A stretch of 64,000 nt of DNA from Rossellomorea aquimaris (GCF_035590735.1 NZ_CP141595.1:677001-741000), one strand, 5' to 3'. Shown: positions 53,801 through 62,240, counted from the stretch's first letter. The notes: generated by a model not told the origin, from the sequence alone. Program-made: numbers and translations.

Positions 53801-55107
53801 AAGGAAAGACATCCGTTCTGGTAGAGGGAAGCATCCATGAAGAAAACATTGACCGCATAAAGAAGTATGGGTTCGATGTTAACCAGGCTTCTAACGATGT
53901 TGTATTTTACTACAATAAAGAGGTTCCAAAGTATAACCAATACATCACTATTCCCAAATATGCGCCTAATGGAGAAGTTCCCCTTAATCCAGATGGAACA
54001 TTTGCCGCTAATATGCCGCTTGATGATTCCCTTCCGATCCTGCCGGTTCGATTCTTTGGTGTCGGAGTATCAAGTGCGGTAAATTATCCTAATGCACATG
54101 CAACTTACTTTGTAAAGAAAGGAACACCATACGTGGATGCGACACCGGACAAGGTAAATCCAAAAATGGGGGAAACCGTGACCTATACGATAAAGATGAA
54201 TAATACGTCTGGAATCAAAAATCAAACCTTGACATTTGATTATTTGAGCGACAATTTTGAGATTGAAAGCGTAACCGTCCATCCAGAATTAGAGAAAAAA
54301 GCCAGGGTTCAATTGGATCATGAGGATGTTGCAAATGGAGAGGCGACGAGAAAACAGACGATTCATTTAACTGTAAATGATCCAGAAGGTATAAACGGTA
54401 CCACCCCGGTTGTGAATGTAAAAGTGAAAGTGAAAGATGAAAAGTATTATGAGGGTGTCTTACAATTACAAAATATAAGTTCTACCTATACAAATGGGGA
54501 AGGCACTGAAGTTACTATTCCTAGTTTAGCTGTGGAATCCTATGTTGACCCGTCCTATTCACAAGTGAAAATTCCTATTTATGCTGAAGGAATACCGTTT
54601 GGAAATGATTTTACCAAAGCAGGAATTGACGGATATGCTACAGATGATTCTAAAAATCAATACGACGGAACGATTGTAATAGAGAATAATGGTATTGCTG
54701 ATTATCCAAGACTATATATTAAATTGCCGATCACAAATGAAGAATTCAAGTACTCCATTCATGTACCTGGGCATTTTAAATACAGCAATCCATTCACGGT
54801 CTTTAAGCAAATTGGGGATAAGATACGAGGCGAGTTTGACACCGAGGGCTTTCCTCAGATGATAGCAGGGGACGTCAACGGTGACCAAGTCATTGATATC
54901 ATGGACGCCATCTATATGCAGACATACTGGGGAACGAATCATCGCTATGCCGATATCAACTTTGACGGTACAGTGGATATGAACGATTTCACATTCATTG
55001 AAACAAACTTTGGGTTGCAAAATCCAACCGATCCGAATGCCCCGAAAGCAAAAACGAAACATAAAAATAAGACGCTGGAAACAATTAGAAAAGAATTAGC
55101 AAGCTAA
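50863..55107 (+). CDS. Vpr-like secreted subtilisin (S8) with PA, Fn3-like and dockerin domains
   Basis: A 1414-residue extracellular protease. Order: signal peptide (1 to about 34), inhibitor I9 propeptide (about 100-205), S8 catalytic domain with Asp in VLDTGID (about 248), His in SHGTHVSG (about 305), an inserted PA domain (about 460-560) and Ser in GTSMSAP (about 625). Then come Fn3/cohesin-like beta domains, including a DATPDKVNPKMGETVTYTIKM module, and a C-terminal dockerin (about 1335-1385) with two Ca-binding loops (DVNGDQVIDIMD and DINFDGTVDMND). Start ATG 50863 after GAGAGGAAAG. B. subtilis Vpr is about 800 residues and has no dockerin. Confidence 0.9.
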   Translation: MKKKLQKVTILALGVGLISGSLPGSYSSLNSKVQAATKTQDVIINDLLQQSNEGTIQGLSPSEQVLKNLSPEQKEALVKLQTLNHTGLHLAPEIDPDSKKEISVIVEFKQRPPKVAVIEATAEGKELSEAEAKAQVEKAHATFTSDLDKLFAEKGKRKGSEYKVKRSYKTAFNGVSMKLPANQAKELLESKVVKAVYSDIEVHVEPPVQAEDIEAEHTGIGMADERSYLQVDKLHEEGFTGEDIKVGVLDTGIDYNHPDLKAAYKGGYDFVDNDKDPMEATYEDWKDSGRPEVSGGKTYYTSHGTHVSGTIAGQGTNESKFATTGIAPDADLYAYRVLGPYGSGSFENVMAGIEQGIEDGMDVMNLSLSGALNDPMNPVSMAVNHAVLSGVTMVLSAGNSGNEMYTLGTPSAAALALTVGANDVPMTLSTSTGSLDTLSVSLRLLAQGYGDDLATLEGDTLPIVYAGMGTKADFNGKDVEGKIALISRGQNIPLVNKIMAAKESGAAAVLLYNDNAEEGHIPAYLAEGMQYIPTFSLSNADGLALKEKVEAGQNDFTFGVMKEEKTQGGMLAEFSSRGPSRTNYDIKPEVTAPGVSMMSTVPSDVVNGDKGDNYQYAYQRLSGTSMSAPVVSGISALLLGANPDLQPSEIKTILMNTADPLSKPYSVFEQGAGRVDPYEAIHSTMAITVREETQMIDNGETNMIDEETGGLGFGRVVYTGEHILDKRAVKLTNNGKKAKTFDVKVQFQTGLRESKDAEKNGVNVTFDNTITVKGNKSKKTSVHLSIPKTAERGVYEGYVIYTNKEDSSETYQVPFGVTYEENKFEKFDISSGRSLATVGYSDVNPFMKNYLLLNYQVKGHIKRIDFLYLDPETDDIVGHGGLVGGLNVKPDKDNLVINTGFYLPFIGDQKKPFSTDPEYLQSQFSNVVSEFVQPGNYKLRAVATDDQGNTFTKDEYVFVDNSAPEFTITSLPHGVYEYEEGKTSVLVEGSIHEENIDRIKKYGFDVNQASNDVVFYYNKEVPKYNQYITIPKYAPNGEVPLNPDGTFAANMPLDDSLPILPVRFFGVGVSSAVNYPNAHATYFVKKGTPYVDATPDKVNPKMGETVTYTIKMNNTSGIKNQTLTFDYLSDNFEIESVTVHPELEKKARVQLDHEDVANGEATRKQTIHLTVNDPEGINGTTPVVNVKVKVKDEKYYEGVLQLQNISSTYTNGEGTEVTIPSLAVESYVDPSYSQVKIPIYAEGIPFGNDFTKAGIDGYATDDSKNQYDGTIVIENNGIADYPRLYIKLPITNEEFKYSIHVPGHFKYSNPFTVFKQIGDKIRGEFDTEGFPQMIAGDVNGDQVIDIMDAIYMQTYWGTNHRYADINFDGTVDMNDFTFIETNFGLQNPTDPNAPKAKTKHKNKTLETIRKELAS

Positions 55108-55151
55108 GAATAGTTTACAAGAGCAGACTGCCAGGATGTCTATCAGCTTAT

Positions 55152-55181
55152 AAGGCTCCACGAAAAGTGGAGCCTTCTTTT
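55152..55181 (+). terminator. Intrinsic terminator
   Basis: AAGGCTCCAC pairs perfectly with GTGGAGCCTT, followed by CTTTT. Confidence 0.9.
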
Positions 55182-55426
55182 ATGTATTTCCATTTTTCCA
55201 TTTTATCTTTAGTCCCATTCATACATTTAAACGATTCCCCCTTCTTAGTTCGTATATTTTTTTCCTATCTCCATAAATATCCATAATGGTCAACCCCAAA
55301 TACAATTATTAACAATTCCGCCACAATCAAATGTCTATTTAGCAAATAAAGTAAAACATCCTATACATAATGCAATGGATACCTTACATTTAAGTTAATA
55401 AATCCATTAAAGGAGAAATATGGTAG

Positions 55427-55639
55427 ATGTTGAATAATTCTGTTCGTGAATTGCGTGCCAGGTTCCGCTTTACCCAGCAGGATCTGGCTGATCGAATTGG
55501 CGTCACCAGACAGACAATCGGATTGATCGAAAAAGGGGATTATGCACCGTCCATCACGCTGGCTCTGAAGATCGCACACGCTTTTAATGTGCCGGTGGAA
55601 GAGATATTTCGCTTGGAAGAGGAGAGAGGTTCATGTTAA
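55427..55639 (+). CDS. XRE-family small HTH regulator (YozG/YgzD-like)
   Basis: A 70-residue stand-alone helix-turn-helix protein: RELRARFRFTQQDLADRIGVTRQTIGLIEKGDYAPSITLALKIAHAF covers the whole HTH_3 fold. Such mini-regulators typically precede membrane protein genes and autoregulate. AAAGGAG precedes ATG 55427. The stop overlaps the next start by seven bases (ATGTTAA), so the downstream membrane protein is co-translated. Confidence 0.88.
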   Translation: MLNNSVRELRARFRFTQQDLADRIGVTRQTIGLIEKGDYAPSITLALKIAHAFNVPVEEIFRLEEERGSC

Positions 55640-56058
55640 AGAAGATATTTCAGTCACCACTGTTCAATGCCGTTCTCATCATCGGTCTTGGGATCATCAT
55701 GTTGGGAGATCATTATGCGGCCCACATCCCGGATTGGCTGGTGATTGATTCGATGGTGCTCGGGATTCCGATCCTCATCTTGATGGCGATCATTCCTGTC
55801 TATAACAGACGGCATCCGGAGAATCGGATCAAGCCGAGCGTGATCCCGATGGAACTGCGGGAAGAAGATGAAGGGATGCAGTGGCTGACGTTCAAGGCGA
55901 CGAGGAAGGTGTATATCTTCTTTGCTTTCGCGATTCCGATCGGCATAGCGCTGACGGCTTATTTACATCACATTCCTTATGTCCCTATCATTCTATTAAT
56001 CGGGATGGGCGTCGTTCAATACCTCATTTATTGGTTTCAGATGAAGCGATTCAGCTAA
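55633..56058 (+). CDS. Four-pass membrane protein, XRE-operon partner
   Basis: A 141-residue integral membrane protein with four hydrophobic segments (about 10-30, 36-56, 88-107, 112-132) and a polar cytoplasmic-type loop (YNRRHPENRIKPSVIPMELREEDEG). No named family recognised. It overlaps the XRE gene and lies 12 bases before the CPBP gene, so regulation or shared function with both is likely. Confidence 0.75.
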   Translation: MLKKIFQSPLFNAVLIIGLGIIMLGDHYAAHIPDWLVIDSMVLGIPILILMAIIPVYNRRHPENRIKPSVIPMELREEDEGMQWLTFKATRKVYIFFAFAIPIGIALTAYLHHIPYVPIILLIGMGVVQYLIYWFQMKRFS

Positions 56059-56070
56059 AGGGGGAAACAG

Positions 56071-57615
56071 ATGGATACTCAGTTGATCATCTCAATCATC
56101 ATACTCATCACTCTGGCGGAGGTCGGTGCCATCATCCTGTTTGTGAAATACAGAAGGGGGGACATGGACAGCAACCCGTTCATGACCATCCTGAAAAAAG
56201 AGTGGATCATTCTTTTCTATGCCTTGTTTAAATGGAAGAGGAAGAAAGGCAATGATAAAGGAATCCAGAACTATTATTATCACAAAGGATCGAATTACTT
56301 CTGGCTGTTCATCGCACTCCTTCATGAGCAGGTAATTGAAGGGATTGTCTTTCATATCTACTTAAAAGAAATCGATCCCCTCAGGGCAAATATTCTGGTT
56401 GTGCTGCATGTCTACAGTATCCTCTACATGCTGGGGGACTATAACTTAGTCAGGAACTCGCCGATCCGGATAAAAGGGAACAAAGTCGTCATGAACGTCG
56501 GGGTGAGAAGGTCATTGACTTTTCATATCAGGGATGTGGCCGCGATTCAGCCGGCAAGGACGCAGTATAGCAAGGACGGCGGCATCATCCACGAGAAAAA
56601 TGCCTACCATGTCAGCATGCTTCCAAGGGTGTTCACCCGTGTATTCGGCATGATGGATGAACTGAAATATGAAGTCACCTTCAAGGAACCCATTTACGCC
56701 AGAGGATATTTCGGCCAGAAAAAAATAGTAAAGAAAGCTTTGATATCGATGGATAACCCGGAACCATTCATCATGGATCTTAGGGAAAAGGTGGACAGCT
56801 ATGATGAAAGTGAAGACACGGAAGGTGATCGATTGGTCGCTGCCGCTTATGAGGGGAAAAGACCGAGTATCATCAACTGGAAGGTCTACTCCACGCTTCT
56901 CATCCTGAATATATTGGGCGCTTTGGCGATTGCCCCCTATGCCATTGCACGGGAGAATCTACATGAAGTCATGGGACTGAGCAAGCTGTCCTTCACCCTG
57001 TTCTACGTCATCCAGGTGCTGTTGGAAGCGGGGATCCTGCTATTTATCGCATTATGGCTCGCGAAGAAGGTGAAGCTCAAGGCTCCGATCATAGAATCCT
57101 TTTTCAACAAGAACCAAACGCTTCATTCTTTTAGAAAACCGGTCATGAAATCCGCCCTCTATGGGGTACTCGCAGGTGTGGTCATCAGCATCTTCAGCCT
57201 GATCGTATCGAAGCCCCTCGGAGTGGACAATTCTTCACTCAATGAACCCACTTGGTGGCTCGGGACATTGGGGTCATTCGGAGCGGCCGTGAATGAAGAA
57301 TCGATTTTCCGTCTGTTCCTGGTCACGCTGCTTATATGGCTGCAGGTGAAGATGTTCAAAGGAACGGTGACAAAAGCTAAGAAATGGACGGCCATCATCG
57401 TTGCTAGCTTAATCTTTGGCATCATGCATTATGGTGTGGCGGCGTCCAATTTCGATATGACTCTCGGTCTCTTCATCAGCATGCTCGTCATCAACGGCAT
57501 TGGTGGTCTCGTGTTCGGGGCACTCTTCGTCTTTGTGGGACTTGAATTCGCCATGATCGCTCATTTCACAGCGGATATTGTGCTCCATGTGGTTGGGCCG
57601 CGGGTGGTGGAGTGA
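56071..57615 (+). CDS. CPBP-family intramembrane protease with N-terminal extension
   Basis: A 514-residue membrane protein. The C-terminal third is a CPBP (CAAX/Abi) protease domain: the EExxxR motif in NEESIFR (about residue 410), FxxxH in FGIMH and the HFTAD segment near the end, all motifs present. The first 270 residues add membrane helices and a soluble, PH-like beta segment (KGNKVVMNVGVRRSLTFHIRDVAAI...), which is unusual because stand-alone CPBP proteins are 200-300 residues. CPBP proteins mature prenylated proteins, cleave anti-sigma factors or give bacteriocin self-immunity. Confidence 0.85.
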   Translation: MDTQLIISIIILITLAEVGAIILFVKYRRGDMDSNPFMTILKKEWIILFYALFKWKRKKGNDKGIQNYYYHKGSNYFWLFIALLHEQVIEGIVFHIYLKEIDPLRANILVVLHVYSILYMLGDYNLVRNSPIRIKGNKVVMNVGVRRSLTFHIRDVAAIQPARTQYSKDGGIIHEKNAYHVSMLPRVFTRVFGMMDELKYEVTFKEPIYARGYFGQKKIVKKALISMDNPEPFIMDLREKVDSYDESEDTEGDRLVAAAYEGKRPSIINWKVYSTLLILNILGALAIAPYAIARENLHEVMGLSKLSFTLFYVIQVLLEAGILLFIALWLAKKVKLKAPIIESFFNKNQTLHSFRKPVMKSALYGVLAGVVISIFSLIVSKPLGVDNSSLNEPTWWLGTLGSFGAAVNEESIFRLFLVTLLIWLQVKMFKGTVTKAKKWTAIIVASLIFGIMHYGVAASNFDMTLGLFISMLVINGIGGLVFGALFVFVGLEFAMIAHFTADIVLHVVGPRVVE

Positions 57616-57638
57616 GGGTCCCATGGCCCCATTTTGAT

Positions 57639-57688
57639 GCCTGCCCCGTTGCGTTAGTGTAAGAACGCAACGGGGCAGGCTTTTTTTT
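57639..57688 (+). terminator. Very strong intrinsic terminator
   Basis: A 17-bp perfect stem starting GCCTGCCCCGTTGCG (57639-57655) pairs with its complement (57664-57680), followed by eight T residues. Confidence 0.95.
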
Positions 57689-57845
57689 ATGAATTTGAAG
57701 TGTTACAAAAAACAGTTAGTGGTAATGTACAACAACCGTGATGGGAATCAGATCCCCTTTTTCATGCAAAATGCAATGTTTCTGCATAATTAGTGGGTAA
57801 CAATGAACTATAGCAGATATAGATTACAGAAAAGGAGATGGTCAT

Positions 57846-59027
57846 TTGTTAGAATTGATTGGCGAATCTGCGAAGACCTCACTCGGGTATTTCTGGAAAT
57901 CCGGTTGGGCATTCGTACTTGGATACTTAATCAGCTCCATGATTCAGGCTTTTGTACAGAAGGATAAAATGGTGAAGTATATGGGAAATCCAAGCTTGAA
58001 GTCCGTTGGGTTATCCACACTATTCGGGGCGATCAGTTCCTCCTGTTCCTTTGCAGCCCTGGCAGCAGGGCGGAATCTTTTCAAAAAAGGGGCCCATTTT
58101 ATTCCGACCCTTGCCTTTCTATTTGCTTCTACCAACCTGGTGATTGAATTAGGCATACTTATTTATATCTTTCTAGGGTGGCAATTTGTGGTTGCAGAGA
58201 TGATCGGGGGCATCGTTCTGATCTTTATTACCTGGATTCTTGTGAAAATCACTTATCCTAAGAAGCTGGTGGAGGAAGCAAAGGATCATGTGGAGGACGA
58301 AGAGGAAGACGAAGAAGGATTCAATTGGAAAGAGAAAATCAAGTCCAAAGAGGGCTGGTATCAGGTCGGACATGAATTTGTGATGAATTGGCAAATGGTG
58401 TGGAAAGAGATTACGATTGGATTCACCATTGCTGGGATCATGGCCACATTCATATCAGAAGATACATGGAAAATGTTCTTCCTAGCAGATCAGCCGGACT
58501 CATTTTTAAAAGTACTGGAAAATGCACTGATCGGTCCGATCGTTGCCATGCTCACATTTATCGGGTCCATGGGGAATATCCCAATTGCCACAATCCTCGC
58601 TTCCAGTGGAGTGGCCTTTGCAGGAATCATGGCATTCATCTATTCTGATTTGGTCGTACCACCGATTGTCGCGGTTCACAAAAAGTATTATGGTTTAAAA
58701 ACGGCACTATACATTGCTGGAATCTTCTACCTATCGATCATCCTGACTGCGATGGGGATGCACTATGCGTTCACGGCTGTCGGATTAATCCCGGAAAACG
58801 CAAAACAAGTGATGAATGAATCACCCTTTCAAATCGATTATACTTTTTGGTTAAACATCGTATTTGCCATCGTGGCGATGCTTTCGATCTACCTGAATCG
58901 ATTGTTCATGAAATCCGGACATCATCATGGCATGATGAACATGGAAGGTGACTCGAAAGTGAAGACGATCGTAACATATATTTGTATTGGATATTTAGTG
59001 GTTGGAACTGTAGTGCATTTTGTGTGA
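57846..59027 (+). CDS. ArsP/DUF318-family permease
   Basis: A 393-residue permease with about ten membrane segments in two halves and an acidic cytoplasmic linker (DHVEDEEEDEEGFNWKEK). The first half has GAISSSCSFAALAAGRNLFKKGAHFIPTLAFLFASTNLVIELG, and the second GSMGNIPIATILASSGVAFAGIMAFIYSDL, the repeated signature of PF03773. A short GHHHGMMNMEGD segment near the C-terminus may bind metal. Members include methylarsenite exporters, but most are uncharacterised. The start is TTG 57846 after AAAGGAGATGG. Confidence 0.85.
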   Translation: MLELIGESAKTSLGYFWKSGWAFVLGYLISSMIQAFVQKDKMVKYMGNPSLKSVGLSTLFGAISSSCSFAALAAGRNLFKKGAHFIPTLAFLFASTNLVIELGILIYIFLGWQFVVAEMIGGIVLIFITWILVKITYPKKLVEEAKDHVEDEEEDEEGFNWKEKIKSKEGWYQVGHEFVMNWQMVWKEITIGFTIAGIMATFISEDTWKMFFLADQPDSFLKVLENALIGPIVAMLTFIGSMGNIPIATILASSGVAFAGIMAFIYSDLVVPPIVAVHKKYYGLKTALYIAGIFYLSIILTAMGMHYAFTAVGLIPENAKQVMNESPFQIDYTFWLNIVFAIVAMLSIYLNRLFMKSGHHHGMMNMEGDSKVKTIVTYICIGYLVVGTVVHFV

Positions 59028-59037
59028 TTCGTTCAGT

Positions 59038-59076
59038 TAGGTTGCCCGTGACTTGTGGGCAGCCTATTTTTTTTGT
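59038..59076 (+). terminator. Intrinsic terminator
   Basis: TAGGTTGCCC pairs with GGGCAGCCTA, followed by eight T residues. Confidence 0.9.
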
Positions 59077-59185
59077 GTCGGGCATGTTCCGAATATAACA
59101 AGGGATTCATTCTTCCACGTCGAACTTAACTTAAGAGAATAGGATTGTTTCCTTAACCTGGGCAAGGCATAGAGGAGGAAAGCGT

Positions 59186-59719
59186 ATGAACTTTAAATTA
59201 AATGAAGCAATCGAGGTCTTGGAGAGAACTCCGAAGCCCCTTGAATATTTCCTTACCGTTTTGTCAGTAGGATGGTTGGAGTGTGATGAAGGAGAAGGGA
59301 CCTGGAATGCCATTGGAGTTGTGGAGCATTTAATCGAGGGGGAGAAACACAATTGGATTCCGAGATTGAAGATAATCTTTCAAGACGGGGAAAGTACTGT
59401 GTTTCCTGCTTTTGATCGTTTTTCCCATTTAGAAGAGTCCACTTCAAATAGTCTCGAGGAGAAGATCATGGAATTTGATTCCCTCAGAGCAACGAATGTG
59501 ATTGAGTTAAGAGAGTTAGTGGCTCAGCATTCCCTTGATTCAACAGGTATGCATCCTGCTTTCGGAAGGGTCAGCGCACGAGAACTAATCTCCACTTGGG
59601 TGGTCCATGATCTGACCCATCTTTCTCAAATTGCAAGGGTGTTTTCCAATCGTTATTTGGAAGATGTGGGGCCTTGGAAAGAATATTTAGGGGTATTGAA
59701 CAGAACGAAGCCGTCTTAA
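59186..59719 (+). CDS. DinB-family protein
   Basis: A 177-residue four-helix DinB_2 protein. The three metal-site histidines of the family are present in VVEHLIEGEKHNWI and WVVHDLTHLSQI. Relatives act as thiol-dependent transferases or are damage-inducible with unknown activity. GAGGAAAGCG precedes ATG 59186. It is the first gene of a probable three-gene unit with RidA- and PaiB-like genes (gaps of 33 and 19 bases). Confidence 0.85.
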   Translation: MNFKLNEAIEVLERTPKPLEYFLTVLSVGWLECDEGEGTWNAIGVVEHLIEGEKHNWIPRLKIIFQDGESTVFPAFDRFSHLEESTSNSLEEKIMEFDSLRATNVIELRELVAQHSLDSTGMHPAFGRVSARELISTWVVHDLTHLSQIARVFSNRYLEDVGPWKEYLGVLNRTKPS

Positions 59720-59752
59720 ATCCGGTTCGTCAAAACAAATGGAGGGAACAAC

Positions 59753-60169
59753 ATGAACAAAAAAATATCATTGATTCGATCAGCACATTTAGCACATGTT
59801 GATTATGCATACGCTTCAAGAGTACCTTCGGACATGGATCTCCTGTTTTTAGCCGGGGCTTGTCCTCTTAACAAAGAAGGGGAAGTTCCTCATATCAATG
59901 ATTACGAACTTCAAGCCAAACTGTGTGTGGAGAATATGAAGGAAGTACTGAATGAGAGTGGTGCCTCCTTGAAGGACGTCGTATATACCCGGGTCCTTGT
60001 AGCTTCTCTGAATCAGTCGGATTTAGTGACGGCTTGGAACGCGATAAGAAAAGAGTTTGGGGATCATGACGTCCCGAGTACGTTATCAGGAGTGACTGTA
60101 CTGGGGTACACAGATCAATTGGTGGAAATCGAAGCGGTCGCAGCAGTAGAGAAACGAACAAGTGTATAG
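59753..60169 (+). CDS. RidA/YjgF-family enamine/imine deaminase-like protein
   Basis: A 138-residue RidA-superfamily protein: LFLAGACPLNKEGEVPHINDYELQAKLCVENMKEVLNESGASLKDVVYTRVLVAS and VEIEAVAAV at the end. The catalytic-type Arg before the C-terminus of true RidA (RvEiev...) is not obvious (TDQLVEIEAVAA), so it may belong to a divergent Rid subgroup. TGGAGGG precedes ATG 59753. Confidence 0.85.
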   Translation: MNKKISLIRSAHLAHVDYAYASRVPSDMDLLFLAGACPLNKEGEVPHINDYELQAKLCVENMKEVLNESGASLKDVVYTRVLVASLNQSDLVTAWNAIRKEFGDHDVPSTLSGVTVLGYTDQLVEIEAVAAVEKRTSV

Positions 60170-60188
60170 CTGAAAGGAGGATAGGATC

Positions 60189-60794
60189 ATGTATATTCCA
60201 AAAGATTTTAAGATCACAGATGAATCGGTTGCCTACGAAATCATGAAAGAACATAGTTTTGCGACTCTTTTTTCTCAACACGATGGATTGCCATGTGCCA
60301 CACATATACCCTTAATAGTAAACGGGAAGTACTTATACGGACACTTTGCACGCCCGAATCCTCAGTGGAAAGATATTGAAAATCAAACGGTCCTGGCTGT
60401 TTTCCATGGTCCGCATTGTTATATCTCCCCATCCTGGTATGAGACGAATAAAGCAGTGCCCACATGGAATTACGTGACCGTTCATGTGTATGGAGAAGTC
60501 GAGCTTCTGGAGGATGAAAATGAGTTAATGGAATCATTCCATGAAATGGTAGTGAACTATGAAGCTCCTGATAGCTCATACAGATTACAGGATGCAGGTG
60601 CTGAGTATCTCGCTGGCTTGAGCAAGGGAGTTCAAGGTTTCAAAATGAAAATCAGTAAGATAGAAGGAAAAGCGAAGTTAAGTCAAAATCATTCATTACA
60701 GCGACAAGAGCTGGTGATCAATCAACTTGAACAAATTCCATATACAGATGAGCAACAGATTTCAGCATGGATGAAGGCTAATCTAAAAAAGTGA
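60189..60794 (+). CDS. paiB: PaiB-family FMN-binding negative transcriptional regulator
   Basis: A 201-residue protein beginning [12 protein letters not shown], with [23 protein letters not shown], the FMN-type split-barrel core ([33 protein letters not shown]) and [17 protein letters not shown]. All PaiB hallmarks are present at normal length. In B. subtilis PaiB works with the PaiA polyamine acetyltransferase in repression of sporulation and degradative enzyme genes; no paiA is adjacent here. AAAGGAGG precedes ATG 60189. Confidence 0.88.
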   Translation: MYIPKDFKITDESVAYEIMKEHSFATLFSQHDGLPCATHIPLIVNGKYLYGHFARPNPQWKDIENQTVLAVFHGPHCYISPSWYETNKAVPTWNYVTVHVYGEVELLEDENELMESFHEMVVNYEAPDSSYRLQDAGAEYLAGLSKGVQGFKMKISKIEGKAKLSQNHSLQRQELVINQLEQIPYTDEQQISAWMKANLKK

Positions 60795-60899
60795 TGGTTA
60801 TTGTATTTGAAGCACAGGATTGGTTCAGTAATAGTATATAAGTCTGCTTTCTAATGAAAAACACGGGTAACTCTATTTTTCTATTTGTTTAACCTGTTT

Positions 60900-61058
60900 A
60901 TGCCTAGGGTGATTTTATACTTAGTCGTTTCTGCTACGATTATTTTGGTTACCTCCTTCTTTACTTTAAGGAAATCGGGGTTAAGATGTCATGCATTCTA
61001 CTTGATAGGATTAATAGTTAAATGGGTTATTGGGGTTAAATGGTTTTTTTTAGAATAA
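60900..61058 (+). CDS. Possible 52-residue membrane peptide
   Basis: ATG 60900 opens a 52-codon frame with two hydrophobic segments (ILYLVVSATIILVTSFF and FYLIGLIVKWVIGV). There is no clear ribosome binding site, and its end overlaps an inverted repeat upstream of the sigma-54 promoter. Tentative; may be chance in AT-rich DNA. Confidence 0.3.
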   Translation: MPRVILYLVVSATIILVTSFFTLRKSGLRCHAFYLIGLIVKWVIGVKWFFLE

Positions 61059-61060
61059 CC
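61025..61060. promoter_or_regulatory. Inverted repeat upstream of sigma-54 promoter
   Basis: GGTTATT (61025-61031) and AATAACC (61054-61060) are exact inverted copies about 85 bp before the -24 element, a usual distance for an enhancer site. Confidence 0.35.
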
Positions 61061-61099
61061 TAAAAGACATTAAAAAAGCAGATTAACACATTAAAATAC

Positions 61100-61118
61100 T
61101 GAAAATTTACAATTTTCA
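61100..61118. promoter_or_regulatory. 8-bp-arm palindrome next to the -24 element
   Basis: TGAAAATT-TAC-AATTTTCA is a perfect inverted repeat ending two bases before the sigma-54 element; a repressor or activator site is possible. Confidence 0.4.
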
Positions 61119-61120
61119 AA

Positions 61121-61137
61121 TTGGCATAAAACTTGCA
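61121..61137 (+). promoter_or_regulatory. Sigma-54 (SigL) type -24/-12 promoter
   Basis: TTGGCATAAAACTTGCA has the invariant GG (61123-61124) and GC (61135-61136) separated by exactly 10 bases and matches the TTGGCAY-N5-TTGCA consensus. It lies 69 bp before the cyanophycinase-like gene. Confidence 0.75.
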
Positions 61138-61205
61138 CTTAGATTAAGTGTAGGGAAGATCTGAGATGTCCCTACAAATAATGAAGTGTGGGGAGTGCAA
61201 GAAAA

Positions 61206-62240
61206 ATGAAGAAATATTTAAAAATGGCTGCAACGATTGGTTTGTCATTGGGATTACTGGCTGCTCAAGGGCCTGCTGAAGCAGCAAGTAAGGATTATAC
61301 GTATTACGGCTATGGAGACACGACAAACATTACCCGATCTACCACTTATGGGGTTAACTTAATGGGTGGGTCAACAGATGTGGATGAAGCAATGCTATGG
61401 ATGGCGGAAAAGGCAAACGGGGGGGACTTTGTTGTTCTACGAGCATCTGGTGGTGATGGCTACAATCAATATGTGTACGACTTAGCCGCAAGTAACGGTG
61501 TTCCCTTAGACTCAGTGGAAACCATTGTATTAAATAATCGCAATGCTGCGTACGATGCGTTTGTACTTGATAAAGTATTTAAAGCAGAGGCCGTTTTCTT
61601 TGCGGGTGGTGATCAGTCTTTATATGTGGACTATATAATAGATACACCACTGGAAGATACATTAAATGATTTAATTTCAATCTACGATGTTCCAATAGGT
61701 GGAACGAGTGCAGGACTCGCGATTCAAGGGCAATTTGTTTATGATGCGAGAAACGGTTCGGTTTATTCAGATGAAGCATTAAGTAACCCAAGCAATCGTT
61801 ACATGACGTTTACACGCAACTTATTAGATAACCCTTATTTAACAAGCACCATCACGGATACGCATTTCGAGCAACGCGACCGTATGGGGCGATTTGTTGG
61901 GTTTATGGCTCGTAATATCATGGACGGTTGGACGACACAGGCAAAAGGGATTGCCGTTAACGAACAAACTGCTTTATTAGTTGAAGCAGACGGCTCGGCA
62001 CGTGTTGTATCTCAACCGGGAAGTACGGATGCCGCTGTATACATCGCTCGTACAACAGGTGCACCAACAAGCGGCTCACGCTCACCATTAACAATGAAAG
62101 ACATTGAAATGGTGAAGTTAGAAACAGGTGATACATTTTCCTTCCCGACTTGGACAAGCAGCAATGGCTTGAAATATAAATTAAATGCTCAGAATGGTGT
62201 ATTGACGTCAACGACCGGAAATATTTACGGAAATCAATAG
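61206..62240 (+). CDS. Secreted cyanophycinase-like S51 family hydrolase
   Basis: A 344-residue protein with a classical signal peptide (MKKYLKMAATIGLSLGLLAAQ...AEA, cleaved about residue 25). The mature part has the S51/class I glutamine-amidotransferase-like fold: VNLMGGSTDVDEAMLWM, FFAGGDQSLYVDYI, the nucleophile elbow GGTSAGLAIQG, TDTHFEQRDRMGRFVGFM and GIAVNEQTALLVE. Cyanophycinases hydrolyse multi-L-arginyl-poly-L-aspartate to Asp-Arg dipeptides; extracellular forms are known in Pseudomonas and Bacillus. ATG 61206 follows GGGGAGTG. A sigma-54 promoter upstream matches arginine-catabolic control in Bacillus (SigL/RocR). A terminator follows. Confidence 0.85.
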   Translation: MKKYLKMAATIGLSLGLLAAQGPAEAASKDYTYYGYGDTTNITRSTTYGVNLMGGSTDVDEAMLWMAEKANGGDFVVLRASGGDGYNQYVYDLAASNGVPLDSVETIVLNNRNAAYDAFVLDKVFKAEAVFFAGGDQSLYVDYIIDTPLEDTLNDLISIYDVPIGGTSAGLAIQGQFVYDARNGSVYSDEALSNPSNRYMTFTRNLLDNPYLTSTITDTHFEQRDRMGRFVGFMARNIMDGWTTQAKGIAVNEQTALLVEADGSARVVSQPGSTDAAVYIARTTGAPTSGSRSPLTMKDIEMVKLETGDTFSFPTWTSSNGLKYKLNAQNGVLTSTTGNIYGNQ

